A DNA stretch of 7,607 nucleotides from contig CAMLNT010000107.1 of assembly GCA_946481425.1 (NCBI GenBank), positions 1 to 7,607 of the forward strand, written 5' to 3'. Position 1 is the stretch's first letter, and each line of letters begins with the position of its first letter. Shown here piece after piece: positions 1 to 5,683 of this stretch. Below the pieces are notes generated by a model. It saw only the letters and a program-made list of their open reading frames with translations, was not told the DNA's origin and ran no database searches. Both the position numbers and the translations under genes were made by a program. This stretch comes from an uncultured Brevundimonas sp. GTDB taxonomy: Bacteria; Pseudomonadota; Alphaproteobacteria; Caulobacterales; Caulobacteraceae.

Positions 1-17
1 ACAAGGTCGCTGGCCAT
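1..17 (-). CDS. Possible gene start running off the left edge
   Basis: On the minus strand an ATG at 17-15 opens a frame reading M-A-S-D-L before the window ends. It is preceded by a purine-rich GGGGAGGG run (21-28). The GGAGG within it lies 4 bases from the ATG, and the overlapping AGGGG lies 7 bases away, so a ribosome binding site is plausible. Only five full codons are visible, so neither the product nor the reality of the gene can be judged. If real, it lies downstream of the receptor gene on the same strand, behind that gene's terminators, so it would need its own promoter. I found no convincing promoter in 18-219. Confidence 0.25.
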
Positions 18-219
18 GCGCCCTCCCCTGGCGTGGGGACCTCAGGAGTATGGGGCTGCGCCAGACAGGCGGGGGCTTGAGGGGCGAAGATTCTTTTTCG
101 TCCCCGGTCTCCAAACGTCATCCCGGCCGACACGGAGCGGAGAGGTGAGACCCGAACCCCGTTGATGCGCCTGCGTTCGGCCCCGGATCTTCGCCGCGAG
201 GCGGCTCGTCCGAGGTGAC
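18..219. other. Non-coding stretch, no clear feature
   Basis: No frame here looks like protein. I see no tRNA-like fold or TTGACA-type promoter. A short hairpin GCCGC-GAG-GCGGC lies at 193-205. A long-range inverted repeat pairs GGCGAAGAT (83-91) with ATCTTCGCC (187-195). Neither has an assignable role. The stretch would be the upstream region of the putative left-edge gene. Confidence 0.4.
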
Positions 220-221
220 GG

Positions 222-245
222 AAAATGCCCGGAAAACTGCGGGCA
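222..245 (-). terminator. Second, weaker terminator hairpin
   Basis: Read on the minus strand, TGCCCG and CGGGCA form a 6-bp stem around an 8-base loop (226-245), followed directly by TTTT (225-222). It sits immediately after the U-tract of the main terminator and probably acts as a back-up. The stem is short, so it could be fortuitous. Confidence 0.45.
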
Positions 246-281
246 AAAGAAAAGGCGGCGGAGCCGAAACTCCGCCGCCTT
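245..281 (-). terminator. Rho-independent terminator of the receptor gene
   Basis: A perfect 12-bp stem pairs 252-263 (AAGGCGGCGGAG) with 270-281 (CTCCGCCGCCTT) around a 6-base loop. On the minus strand it is followed by TTTTCTTTT (253-245), so the polarity matches the receptor gene, whose stop codon is at 312-314. A smaller hairpin TCCGAC-TTC-GTCGGA (289-303) lies between the stop codon and the terminator. On the plus strand the trailing sequence is only weakly T-rich and no plus-strand gene precedes it. Confidence 0.88.
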
Positions 282-311
282 CCTTGTTTCCGACTTCGTC
301 GGACCCGGGTC

Positions 312-3302
312 TTAGAAGTCCTGGGTCAGGCCGAAGAAGAAGTAACGACCCATCGCATCGTAGAGCTGCGGATAGGTGTTGTTGTTGCCGGTCGTGCCGA
401 CCGAGTAGGACAGCGGCGGATCGTTATCCAGCACGTTGTTGACACCGGCGCGCAGGACGGTGGTGTCGCGAACCTGCCAGGTGGCCGCCAGGTCGAAGTA
501 GTTCTCGGCATCGAACGTACGGTCGATACGAGCCGCCGGCGAGTTGTTCAGGCTGCCGTCGGCGCCGAGGACGGCGATTTCGACGTCGCCGTAGTAGCGC
601 CAGGTGCCCGACACTTCGAACGCCCAGGGCGATTCCCAGGACACCCGCATGCGGTGACGCCATTCGGGGTTCGGGACGCCGCACTGGTTGCCGTAGAAGC
701 CGGCGCAGTCATAGACCGAGTTGGTCTGACCCAGGCCCGTGTCGGTGACCAGCTCGCGCAGCCACGTACCCACGAACGAGAAGTTCAGGCCACCGTAGTC
801 ACCCACACCCCAGTCGGCGAGGTCGACGCCGTAGTTGGCGCTGAAGTCAACGCCCGACGTCTTGAAGCCACCGATGTTGGTGTTGGTGTCAACAACCTGA
901 CCCGTACCCAGCCACAGCGAACCGGTCGGTCCGTCGCGGGTGATGAGGGCGCACGCCGAGGCGATGTTGTTGAAGTAGCAGTCGTTGACCGTGTTCAGGG
1001 CGCCGACGGTGCCGACCAGGCCATCGATCTCGATGTTGTAGTAGTCGATCGAGGCGTTGAAGGCCGGCAGGAACGAGGGCTGGAACACCGCACCGATGGT
1101 CCAGGTGTCGGCTTCTTCCGGGTTCAGGTTCGGGTTACCGCCCTGCAGGAAGTTGTACTGGCCAGCGGGGCTGGTCAGGACGCCGCCGGTCGATTCCGCA
1201 GCCGTCACCTGATACGGCGCGCCGCCGATGCAGTTGGCGGCCGGGGCCGTGCCGTCACCGTTCGGGTCGGTGAAGTCGCAGGGATCGTCGTCCATGTCGA
1301 ACAGGTTCAGGCCTTGGGCGGTGAACAGTTCGATGATGTTCGGCGCACGGACGGCGTGCTGGAACGAAGCGCGCAGACGGACGTCCGGGATCGGAGCCCA
1401 GTCGGCGCCGACCTTGTACGACGTGGATTCGCCGCCGAGCTCGTAGTCCGAGTAACGGACGGCGAAGTCGAGCGACGCCTGGTCAGCCCAGGACTGGCCT
1501 TCGGCCAGCGGGATCTGCGCTTCCATGAACAGGTCGTAGACGTCGTTGACGCCTTCGAGGCCGATCGTCGGGCCGCCCTGACCCGCACCGTCGCCGGTCG
1601 CGAACGACACGTCGGTGATGGTGGTCAGTTCGTCACGGCGGTACTCGGCGCCGACGGCGACCTGCACGCCACGACCAGCCCACGGCGACTGCATGCCGTA
1701 GCCGCCCAGGTCACCCGTGAGGGTGGCCGAAACGACTTGCTGCGTGGTCTGACCCGTCTGGATCAGCGGGATCTGCAGGTAGTCGAGCGCCGCCTGGCTC
1801 GGGCCAGCGCCCGAGAAGATGTCGTAGGGGACGCAGTTCGGGTCCGAGCCGTCGAGGACCGAGCGGCAGGTCGGCTGGATGCCGGGGGTCGACGGATCGT
1901 CGATGACGTCCAGCGCGCGCTGGATGCGGGTCACCGAGAAGTCGTTCTTGTAGGTACGCTGCAGCTCGACGCGCGAGTACTGGGCGAACACGTCGTAGGC
2001 CCAGAAGTCGTTGATCGGGCCGCGAACGCCGCCGACCATGCGGAACGACTGGTAGCCGATGTCGTCCTGACGGCCGCCGCCTTCGACGTTCCGGCGCAGC
2101 GGAATGAAGAAGACGTCGTTGCCGGCGGCGATGTCAGCCGCCGTACAGCCGATCTGGGTGCGCTGGGCAGCCGACAGAAGCGGGTTGTCGCAGTTGATGG
2201 TCGAGGTGTTGCCGAAGATGCCCGAGGGGGCGATCTGCGCCACCGACGAGTAGTCGGTGAACATGACGTCGGCGTAGACTTCGGCGTTGTCGTTGATTTC
2301 GTATTCGGCGAAGGCGCCGAACGAATAACGCTCATCCGGGCGCTGGAAGTAGTTCAGCGGACCGAAGTTGTAGGCGTTCACGTTGCCGTTGTAGGGCGTG
2401 AAGGTGCCAGGAGCGGCGCCCAGGGTGTAGGTGCCGGTGCCGGTGATGAACTGGCCCGGGAAGGACGTGCCCGAACCACCGCAGGTGAAGTTCGAACCCG
2501 AGTAGCCGCCGAGCGAGCACGAAGAGTAGTCGCGCTCGGCGCCGATCACGAAGTCGTTGTTACGATACGAGAGGTAGGCGGTGACGTTGGCGCGGCCATC
2601 GTCGGTGCCGGTGCCGAGGACCAGGGTGGCTTCACGGCTGAAGCCGTCCTGCACGTTGTCGTCCGGCAGCTGGAACTGCGACGGGTTGGTCGCGGCGCGG
2701 CCCAGGATGACGTTCCGCAGGTTGCCGACGCCGTCATAGTCGTTGTTGTGCTGATAGAAGCCGTACTGGGCGTCCAGCTGCACGCCTTCGAAGTTGCGGC
2801 GCATGATGAAGTTCACAACGCCGGCGAGGGCGTCCGAACCGTAAACGGCCGAGGCGCCGCCGGTCAGGACTTCCACGCGCTCGACCAGCTGACCCGGGAT
2901 CTGGTTCAGGTCGGCGGCGGCGTCGTTCGGCGAGCCGTAGCCCATGCGGCGGCCGTCGATCAGCACCAGGGTGCGGTCGGCGCCGAGGTTACGCAGCGAC
3001 ACGGTCGCGGTGCCGGTGGCGCCGTTCGACACGGTCGAGTTCTGCGCGGCGAAGGCCTGCGGCAGCTGGTTCACGAGGTCTTCGACGCGGGTCACACCCG
3101 CGACGTCGACGTCCTCGCCGGTCACCTGGGTGACGGGGCTGGTCGTGACCAGGTTCGGCTGCGGGATGCGCGAGCCGGTGATGACGATGCTTTCGACTTC
3201 GTCTTCCTGCGCCATGGCCGGCGTAGCGGCCATCGCCACCATGGCGACACCCGCGATCATCGTCGAGGCCAGAAGGCGCTCACGAATGGTCTGGATCTTC
3301 AA
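312..3302 (-). CDS. TonB-dependent outer-membrane receptor
   Basis: This 996-residue outer-membrane active transporter would be powered by TonB-ExbB-ExbD and import a ligand too large or scarce for porins. Residues 1-31 form a signal peptide ending A-M-A before Q32. A TonB-box-like stretch with I-V-I-T-G-S-R follows at about 39-45. The plug domain spans about 50-170, with LIDGRRM at 114-120 and GGASAVYGSDALAGVVNF at 148-165. The rest is the 22-strand barrel, ending in F996 as expected for BAM-dependent insertion. RAPNIIELF (652-660) and NPNLNPEEADTW (723-734) are typical family motifs. Twelve cysteines fall in six close pairs, probably disulfides in outer loops. The start is TTG, chosen because a perfect AGGAGG lies 7 bases upstream and the signal peptide begins there. 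The substrate cannot be told: no siderophore, vitamin or sugar-use gene lies adjacent. The gene is single, with terminators behind it. Confidence 0.95.
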   Translation of the reverse strand: MKIQTIRERLLASTMIAGVAMVAMAATPAMAQEDEVESIVITGSRIPQPNLVTTSPVTQVTGEDVDVAGVTRVEDLVNQLPQAFAAQNSTVSNGATGTATVSLRNLGADRTLVLIDGRRMGYGSPNDAAADLNQIPGQLVERVEVLTGGASAVYGSDALAGVVNFIMRRNFEGVQLDAQYGFYQHNNDYDGVGNLRNVILGRAATNPSQFQLPDDNVQDGFSREATLVLGTGTDDGRANVTAYLSYRNNDFVIGAERDYSSCSLGGYSGSNFTCGGSGTSFPGQFITGTGTYTLGAAPGTFTPYNGNVNAYNFGPLNYFQRPDERYSFGAFAEYEINDNAEVYADVMFTDYSSVAQIAPSGIFGNTSTINCDNPLLSAAQRTQIGCTAADIAAGNDVFFIPLRRNVEGGGRQDDIGYQSFRMVGGVRGPINDFWAYDVFAQYSRVELQRTYKNDFSVTRIQRALDVIDDPSTPGIQPTCRSVLDGSDPNCVPYDIFSGAGPSQAALDYLQIPLIQTGQTTQQVVSATLTGDLGGYGMQSPWAGRGVQVAVGAEYRRDELTTITDVSFATGDGAGQGGPTIGLEGVNDVYDLFMEAQIPLAEGQSWADQASLDFAVRYSDYELGGESTSYKVGADWAPIPDVRLRASFQHAVRAPNIIELFTAQGLNLFDMDDDPCDFTDPNGDGTAPAANCIGGAPYQVTAAESTGGVLTSPAGQYNFLQGGNPNLNPEEADTWTIGAVFQPSFLPAFNASIDYYNIEIDGLVGTVGALNTVNDCYFNNIASACALITRDGPTGSLWLGTGQVVDTNTNIGGFKTSGVDFSANYGVDLADWGVGDYGGLNFSFVGTWLRELVTDTGLGQTNSVYDCAGFYGNQCGVPNPEWRHRMRVSWESPWAFEVSGTWRYYGDVEIAVLGADGSLNNSPAARIDRTFDAENYFDLAATWQVRDTTVLRAGVNNVLDNDPPLSYSVGTTGNNNTYPQLYDAMGRYFFFGLTQDF

Positions 3303-3309
3303 AGGTCTA

Positions 3310-3315
3310 CCTCCT
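3310..3315 (-). promoter_or_regulatory. Perfect Shine-Dalgarno fixing a TTG start
   Basis: The minus strand reads AGGAGG here, 7 bases before the TTG at 3302-3300. The strength of this site supports the non-ATG start. The next codons, AAG ATC CAG, begin a typical signal peptide. Confidence 0.85.
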
Positions 3316-3371
3316 GAGCCTGGCGTCGAAGCCCGTCGGATGACGACCTTCCCCCCGCCTAAGCAATTGCG

Positions 3372-3395
3372 CCCGTCAGGCGGACACCTGGCGGG
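3372..3395 (-). promoter_or_regulatory. Hairpin in the receptor mRNA leader
   Basis: CCCGTCAGG (3372-3380) and CCTGGCGGG (3387-3395) are complementary at 8 of 9 positions around a 6-base loop. The one mismatch is C-A on the minus-strand RNA. It lies 70-93 bases upstream of the receptor start and would be in the 5' leader if the promoter is at 3404-3432. The palindrome GCAATTGC (3363-3370) lies next to it. I recognise no known riboswitch, so this could be an operator, an mRNA structure, or chance. Confidence 0.4.
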
Positions 3396-3403
3396 ATGAT
3401 CGC

Positions 3404-3432
3404 AGTTACGAGTCGTCCGCGAGTCCGGTCAA
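3404..3432 (-). promoter_or_regulatory. Candidate promoter for the receptor gene
   Basis: On the minus strand TTGACC (3432-3427) matches the -35 consensus well. A weak -10 lies 16-17 bases on, within CGTAACT (3410-3404). This would give a leader of roughly 95 bases. The -10 match is poor, so the call rests mainly on the -35 element and its position. Confidence 0.28.
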
Positions 3433-3468
3433 CTACATTGCAGCCCTGTAATCCTTTCGGTTTCCGGT

Positions 3469-3506
3469 TGTCGCAATCTCGCCACAGGTGCGACAGGGGT
3501 GCGACA
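3469..3506. repeat. Three-copy TGCGACA repeat, possible operator
   Basis: TGTCGCA (3469-3475) is the inverse of TGCGACA at 3489-3495 and again at 3500-3506. The two direct copies extend to GGTGCGACAG and lie 11 bases apart, about one helical turn. The cluster lies between the divergent receptor and exported-protein genes, upstream of both candidate promoters. That is where an activator or repressor would bind. I cannot name the regulator. Confidence 0.4.
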
Positions 3507-3551
3507 GTCGGCTCCTGGCGGCCTGATTTCGCGCCCCGGCGCGCATCGGGA

Positions 3552-3579
3552 TTGCATGCTTCGCCGGTTGGGCGAGAAT
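3552..3579 (+). promoter_or_regulatory. Candidate promoter for the 3612-4528 operon
   Basis: TTGCAT (3552-3557) and GAGAAT (3574-3579) are separated by 16 bases and resemble sigma-70-type -35 and -10 boxes (3 of 6 and 4 of 6 matches). They would give a leader of about 25 bases before the ATG at 3612. The match is modest. Confidence 0.25.
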
Positions 3580-3611
3580 GGCGGCCAGTAGAGCGGTCGG
3601 AGGGACCTTGA

Positions 3612-4133
3612 ATGAAGCGTATCGTACTGGCCGCGGCGGCCCTGATGTCCCTGTCGACCGCCGCCCAGGCGCAGGAGGCCGACCGCGCCGAGGTGCTGGA
3701 GCGGCTGGCCGGATGCCGGACGCAGGCCGACGCGGCCCAGCGCCTGGCCTGCTATGACGCGGCGGCCGCCGCCCTGGACGAGGCGGAACGCGCGGGCGAC
3801 GTCGTGGTGCTGGACCGGGCGCAGCTGCAGGAAACCCGGCGCGGCCTGTTCGGCTTCGCCATGCCGAGCCTCGACATCTTCAACGGCCGGGGCGAACAGG
3901 CCGAGGAAGAGGAGATCGACAACGTCAGCTATGTCGTCGCCTCCGCCCGCGAGGCGCGTGACGGCGAATGGGTCTTCACCATGGAAGACGGATCGGTGTG
4001 GCGCCAGATCGACGGCCGGATGTGGGGCCGTCCGCGCGCCGGCCAGCCCGCCGTCGTCCGCCGGGCCGCGCTCGGCAGCTTCATGTTGAACGTCGGGGAC
4101 GCGCCGGCCATCCGCGTGCGGCGCGAACAATGA
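3612..4133 (+). CDS. Exported small protein of unknown function
   Basis: The protein has 173 residues. Residues 1-20 are a signal peptide ending A-Q-A before Q21, so the mature protein should be periplasmic. It carries C35 and C47 in a C-R-T-Q-A-D ... R-L-A-C-Y-D arrangement. The RLACYD motif and paired cysteines occur in several families of small proteobacterial exported proteins, including T6SS-associated VasI/TagO-type proteins, but no secretion genes are nearby. An acidic stretch (95-102) separates this helical part from a C-terminal, probably beta-rich part with EWVFTMEDGSVWRQIDG (119-135) and GSFMLN (155-160). The ATG has GGAGG (3599-3603) 8 bases upstream. The stop codon overlaps the next start as ATGA, so the two genes are translationally coupled. 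The two cysteines probably form a disulfide. I cannot assign a function. Confidence 0.85.
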   Translation: MKRIVLAAAALMSLSTAAQAQEADRAEVLERLAGCRTQADAAQRLACYDAAAAALDEAERAGDVVVLDRAQLQETRRGLFGFAMPSLDIFNGRGEQAEEEEIDNVSYVVASAREARDGEWVFTMEDGSVWRQIDGRMWGRPRAGQPAVVRRAALGSFMLNVGDAPAIRVRREQ

Positions 4134-4528
4134 TCCGGACCCTGGATGACCGCACCAGCGTCTCCGGCCAGCTGGCCCCGCAGGATCTGGCCGGTCTGAC
4201 GGCGGCAGGCGTCACGGTGCTGATCAACAACCGGCCCGACGGGGAGGAGCCGGACCAGCCGACCGGCGCCGAGATGGCCGAGGCGGCGCGAGCGGCGGGG
4301 CTGGAGTATGTCTCGGCCCCCTATCGCGGCCGGCCGACGCCCGAGGCGGTGGAAGCGATCCGGTCGGCGCTGGCGAAGCCGGACGCGAAGGTCCACGCCT
4401 TCTGCCGGTCCGGCATGCGGTCCTGCTCGGCCTGGGCCATCGCCGAGGTGAGCGCGGGCCGACCGGTCGAAGAGGTCATCGAGGCGGGCCGCGGGGCCGG
4501 CTACGACCTGGCGCCCCTGTTCTTCTAG
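4130..4528 (+). CDS. DUF442/TIGR01244-family sulfurtransferase or phosphatase-like protein
   Basis: This 132-residue cytoplasmic protein has the hallmarks of the TIGR01244 (DUF442, beta-lactamase-hydrolase-like phosphatase) family. N-N-R-P-D-G-E lies at 33-39. An active-site loop C92-R-S-G-M-R97-S is preceded by a beta strand and followed by a helix, as in rhodanese and dual-specificity phosphatase folds. C92 would be the nucleophile that carries a persulfide or phosphate, with R97 in the anion-binding loop. In other bacteria this domain is found alone or fused to an MBL-fold persulfide dioxygenase (Blh type) in sulfide handling; an unfused MBL gene follows at 4781. Length is normal for the stand-alone form. 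The start is the ATG inside the ATGA overlap with the preceding gene. No strong ribosome site is visible, consistent with coupling. Whether it acts on sulfur or phosphate cannot be read from sequence. Confidence 0.9.
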   Translation: MIRTLDDRTSVSGQLAPQDLAGLTAAGVTVLINNRPDGEEPDQPTGAEMAEAARAAGLEYVSAPYRGRPTPEAVEAIRSALAKPDAKVHAFCRSGMRSCSAWAIAEVSAGRPVEEVIEAGRGAGYDLAPLFF

Positions 4529-4674
4529 CGGACGACCGCGACGCGAACGGCGTAGGGCGCGGGCTCCGGAGTGCAGGACGCCACGCCGATCACCTGTGCC
4601 AGCGCAAGACAGAGGAAGGCCGCAGCCACGCGCTGGAGCCGATTTGAAACAACAAGGGCGGCTGCAAGGGCCAT
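4525..4674 (-). CDS. Possible 49-residue lipoprotein-like peptide
   Basis: This minus-strand ORF fills most of an otherwise empty 252-base gap. The ATG at 4674 has GGGAG 8 bases upstream, which favours it over the ATG at 4713. The peptide has a basic patch (N11-R12 to R15), a hydrophobic stretch at about 16-32, then V-A-S-C34, which fits a lipobox. The remaining tail, C-T-P-E-P-A-P-Y followed by A-V-R-V-A-V-V-R, would be a 16-residue mature lipopeptide, similar in layout to small entericidin-like or other tiny lipoproteins. It could instead be a single-pass membrane peptide. The stop codon overlaps the end of the 4130-4528 gene by 4 bases, tail to tail. In GC-rich DNA such ORFs arise by chance, so conservation is needed to confirm it. 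I recognise no family. Confidence 0.4.
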   Translation of the reverse strand: MALAAALVVSNRLQRVAAAFLCLALAQVIGVASCTPEPAPYAVRVAVVR

Positions 4675-4751
4675 TTCCGGCGCTCCCGAAGGGTTTACGG
4701 CGGGTGAACGCAAGCGGCGGGCCTGAACGGGCGGCGCGGGCGCGCTTCCTG

Positions 4752-4774
4752 TGGACGGCGCGGGCGGCTAGGAC
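4752..4774 (+). promoter_or_regulatory. Start region of the MBL gene: SD and possible promoter
   Basis: AGGA (4770-4773) lies 7 bases before the GTG at 4781 and is the likely ribosome site. It overlaps an in-frame TAG (4769-4771), which rules out any earlier start. The same bases, GCTAGGAC (4767-4774), match 7 of 8 of the Caulobacter housekeeping -10 consensus GCTANAWC. TGGACGG (4752-4758) resembles its -35 TTGACGS. The spacer is only 8 bases, shorter than the usual 10-14, so the promoter reading is weak. If correct, the transcript would start at or near the GTG. Confidence 0.25.
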
Positions 4775-4780
4775 TCGGGG

Positions 4781-5683
4781 GTGATCCCGTTCGTCAGAGA
4801 GTTCGACTTCGCCTATGGCCGGTGCGACCGCGTCTCGCCGCTGATCCGGCGCGTGGTGGCGAACAATCCGGGGCCTTTCACCTTTACCGGGACCGGGACC
4901 TACATCGTGGGGACGGGCACGGTGGCGGTCATCGACCCTGGCCCGATGCTGGAGGCGCACCTGGACGCGCTGGTCGCCGCCGTCGCCGGCGAGACGGTCA
5001 GCCACATTCTGGTGACCCACACCCACAGCGACCACTCTCCCCTCGCCCGCCCGTTCGCCGCGCGGGTCGGCTCGCCGCCGATCCTGGCGGCGGCCCCGCC
5101 GTTGCTGGCGTCGGCTGCGACCGGCGAGGAAGGCGAGGACGAGAGCTTTCGCCCCGACGTCGTCCTGTCAGGCGGCGAGCGCATCACGGGGCCCGGCTGG
5201 ACGATCGAGGCGGTCCCGACGCCTGGCCATGCGTCCAATCACATGGCCTTCGCCCTGATCGAGGAGAACGCCCTGTTCCCGGGCGATCACATCATGGGCT
5301 GGTCGACCACCGTGGTGGTGCCGCCGGACGGCGACATGGACGCCTATCTGGACAGCCTGGACCGGGTGCTGGCGCGCGGGTTCCAGATCCTGTGGCCGAC
5401 GCATGGGCCCGCGGTGACGGAGGTGCGGCCGTTCGTTGAGGCCTACCGCGACCACCGGCTGGCGCGCGAGCAGCAGATCCTGTCACGGCTTGCGGCCGGG
5501 GACCGGACGATCGGCGAGATGGTGCCGGCGCTCTATGCGGCGGTCGACCAGCGGCTGTGGCCGGCGGCCAGCCTGTCAGTCCTGGCCCACCTGATCCGGC
5601 TTGCCCGGAAGGGGGTCGTTGCCTGGGCGGGGCCCGGGGAGGCGCTCGAACCAGGGCCGGCGTCCGTCTGGGCCCTGGCCTGA
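4781..5683 (+). CDS. MBL-fold metallo-hydrolase, LACTB2-like
   Basis: This 300-residue cytoplasmic enzyme carries the full binuclear metal site of the metallo-beta-lactamase fold. H80-T-H82-S-D84-H85 is the HxHxDH motif, H150 lies in PTPGH, D169 in PGDH and H208 in PTHGP. A hydrolytic reaction with two zinc (or similar) ions is therefore expected. Residues from about 215 to 285 form a helical tail resembling the winged-helix domain (BLACT_WH) of LACTB2-type proteins, whose members include RNA endonucleases and thioesterases or lactonases. The substrate cannot be deduced. It lacks the layout of ETHE1-type persulfide dioxygenases, so pairing with the upstream DUF442 gene in sulfide metabolism is not supported. 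The start is GTG; an in-frame TAG 12 bases upstream excludes earlier starts. The last 108 bases are shared with the opposite-strand peptidase gene. Confidence 0.93.
   Translation: MIPFVREFDFAYGRCDRVSPLIRRVVANNPGPFTFTGTGTYIVGTGTVAVIDPGPMLEAHLDALVAAVAGETVSHILVTHTHSDHSPLARPFAARVGSPPILAAAPPLLASAATGEEGEDESFRPDVVLSGGERITGPGWTIEAVPTPGHASNHMAFALIEENALFPGDHIMGWSTTVVVPPDGDMDAYLDSLDRVLARGFQILWPTHGPAVTEVRPFVEAYRDHRLAREQQILSRLAAGDRTIGEMVPALYAAVDQRLWPAASLSVLAHLIRLARKGVVAWAGPGEALEPGPASVWALA

Noticed and set aside
1..311. tRNA, small RNA gene or CRISPR repeats in the left non-coding stretch
   Set aside because: No cloverleaf, GTTCGA-type T-loop or spaced direct repeats could be found. Only terminator stems are convincing.
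225..3317. A 1030-codon plus-strand ORF opposite the receptor gene
   Set aside because: It is the codon-aligned complement of a clearly recognisable receptor. Its translation is a low-complexity Val/Arg/Asp/Gly-rich sequence with no family features, and it is explained by codon bias.
3612..4133. Type VI secretion accessory protein (VasI/TagO)
   Set aside because: The RLACYD motif is shared by several unrelated exported families and no secretion gene is present in the window.
3929..5035. A 368-codon minus-strand ORF across the 3612-4528 genes and the MBL start
   Set aside because: It is Arg/Gly/Pro-rich and crosses three well-supported features in other frames, with no recognisable domain.
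4130..5683. A sulfide-detoxification module made of the DUF442 protein and the MBL-fold hydrolase
   Set aside because: The MBL protein has a LACTB2-like layout with a winged-helix-like tail rather than a persulfide dioxygenase layout. It is separated from the DUF442 gene by 252 bases and is not in one obvious transcription unit.
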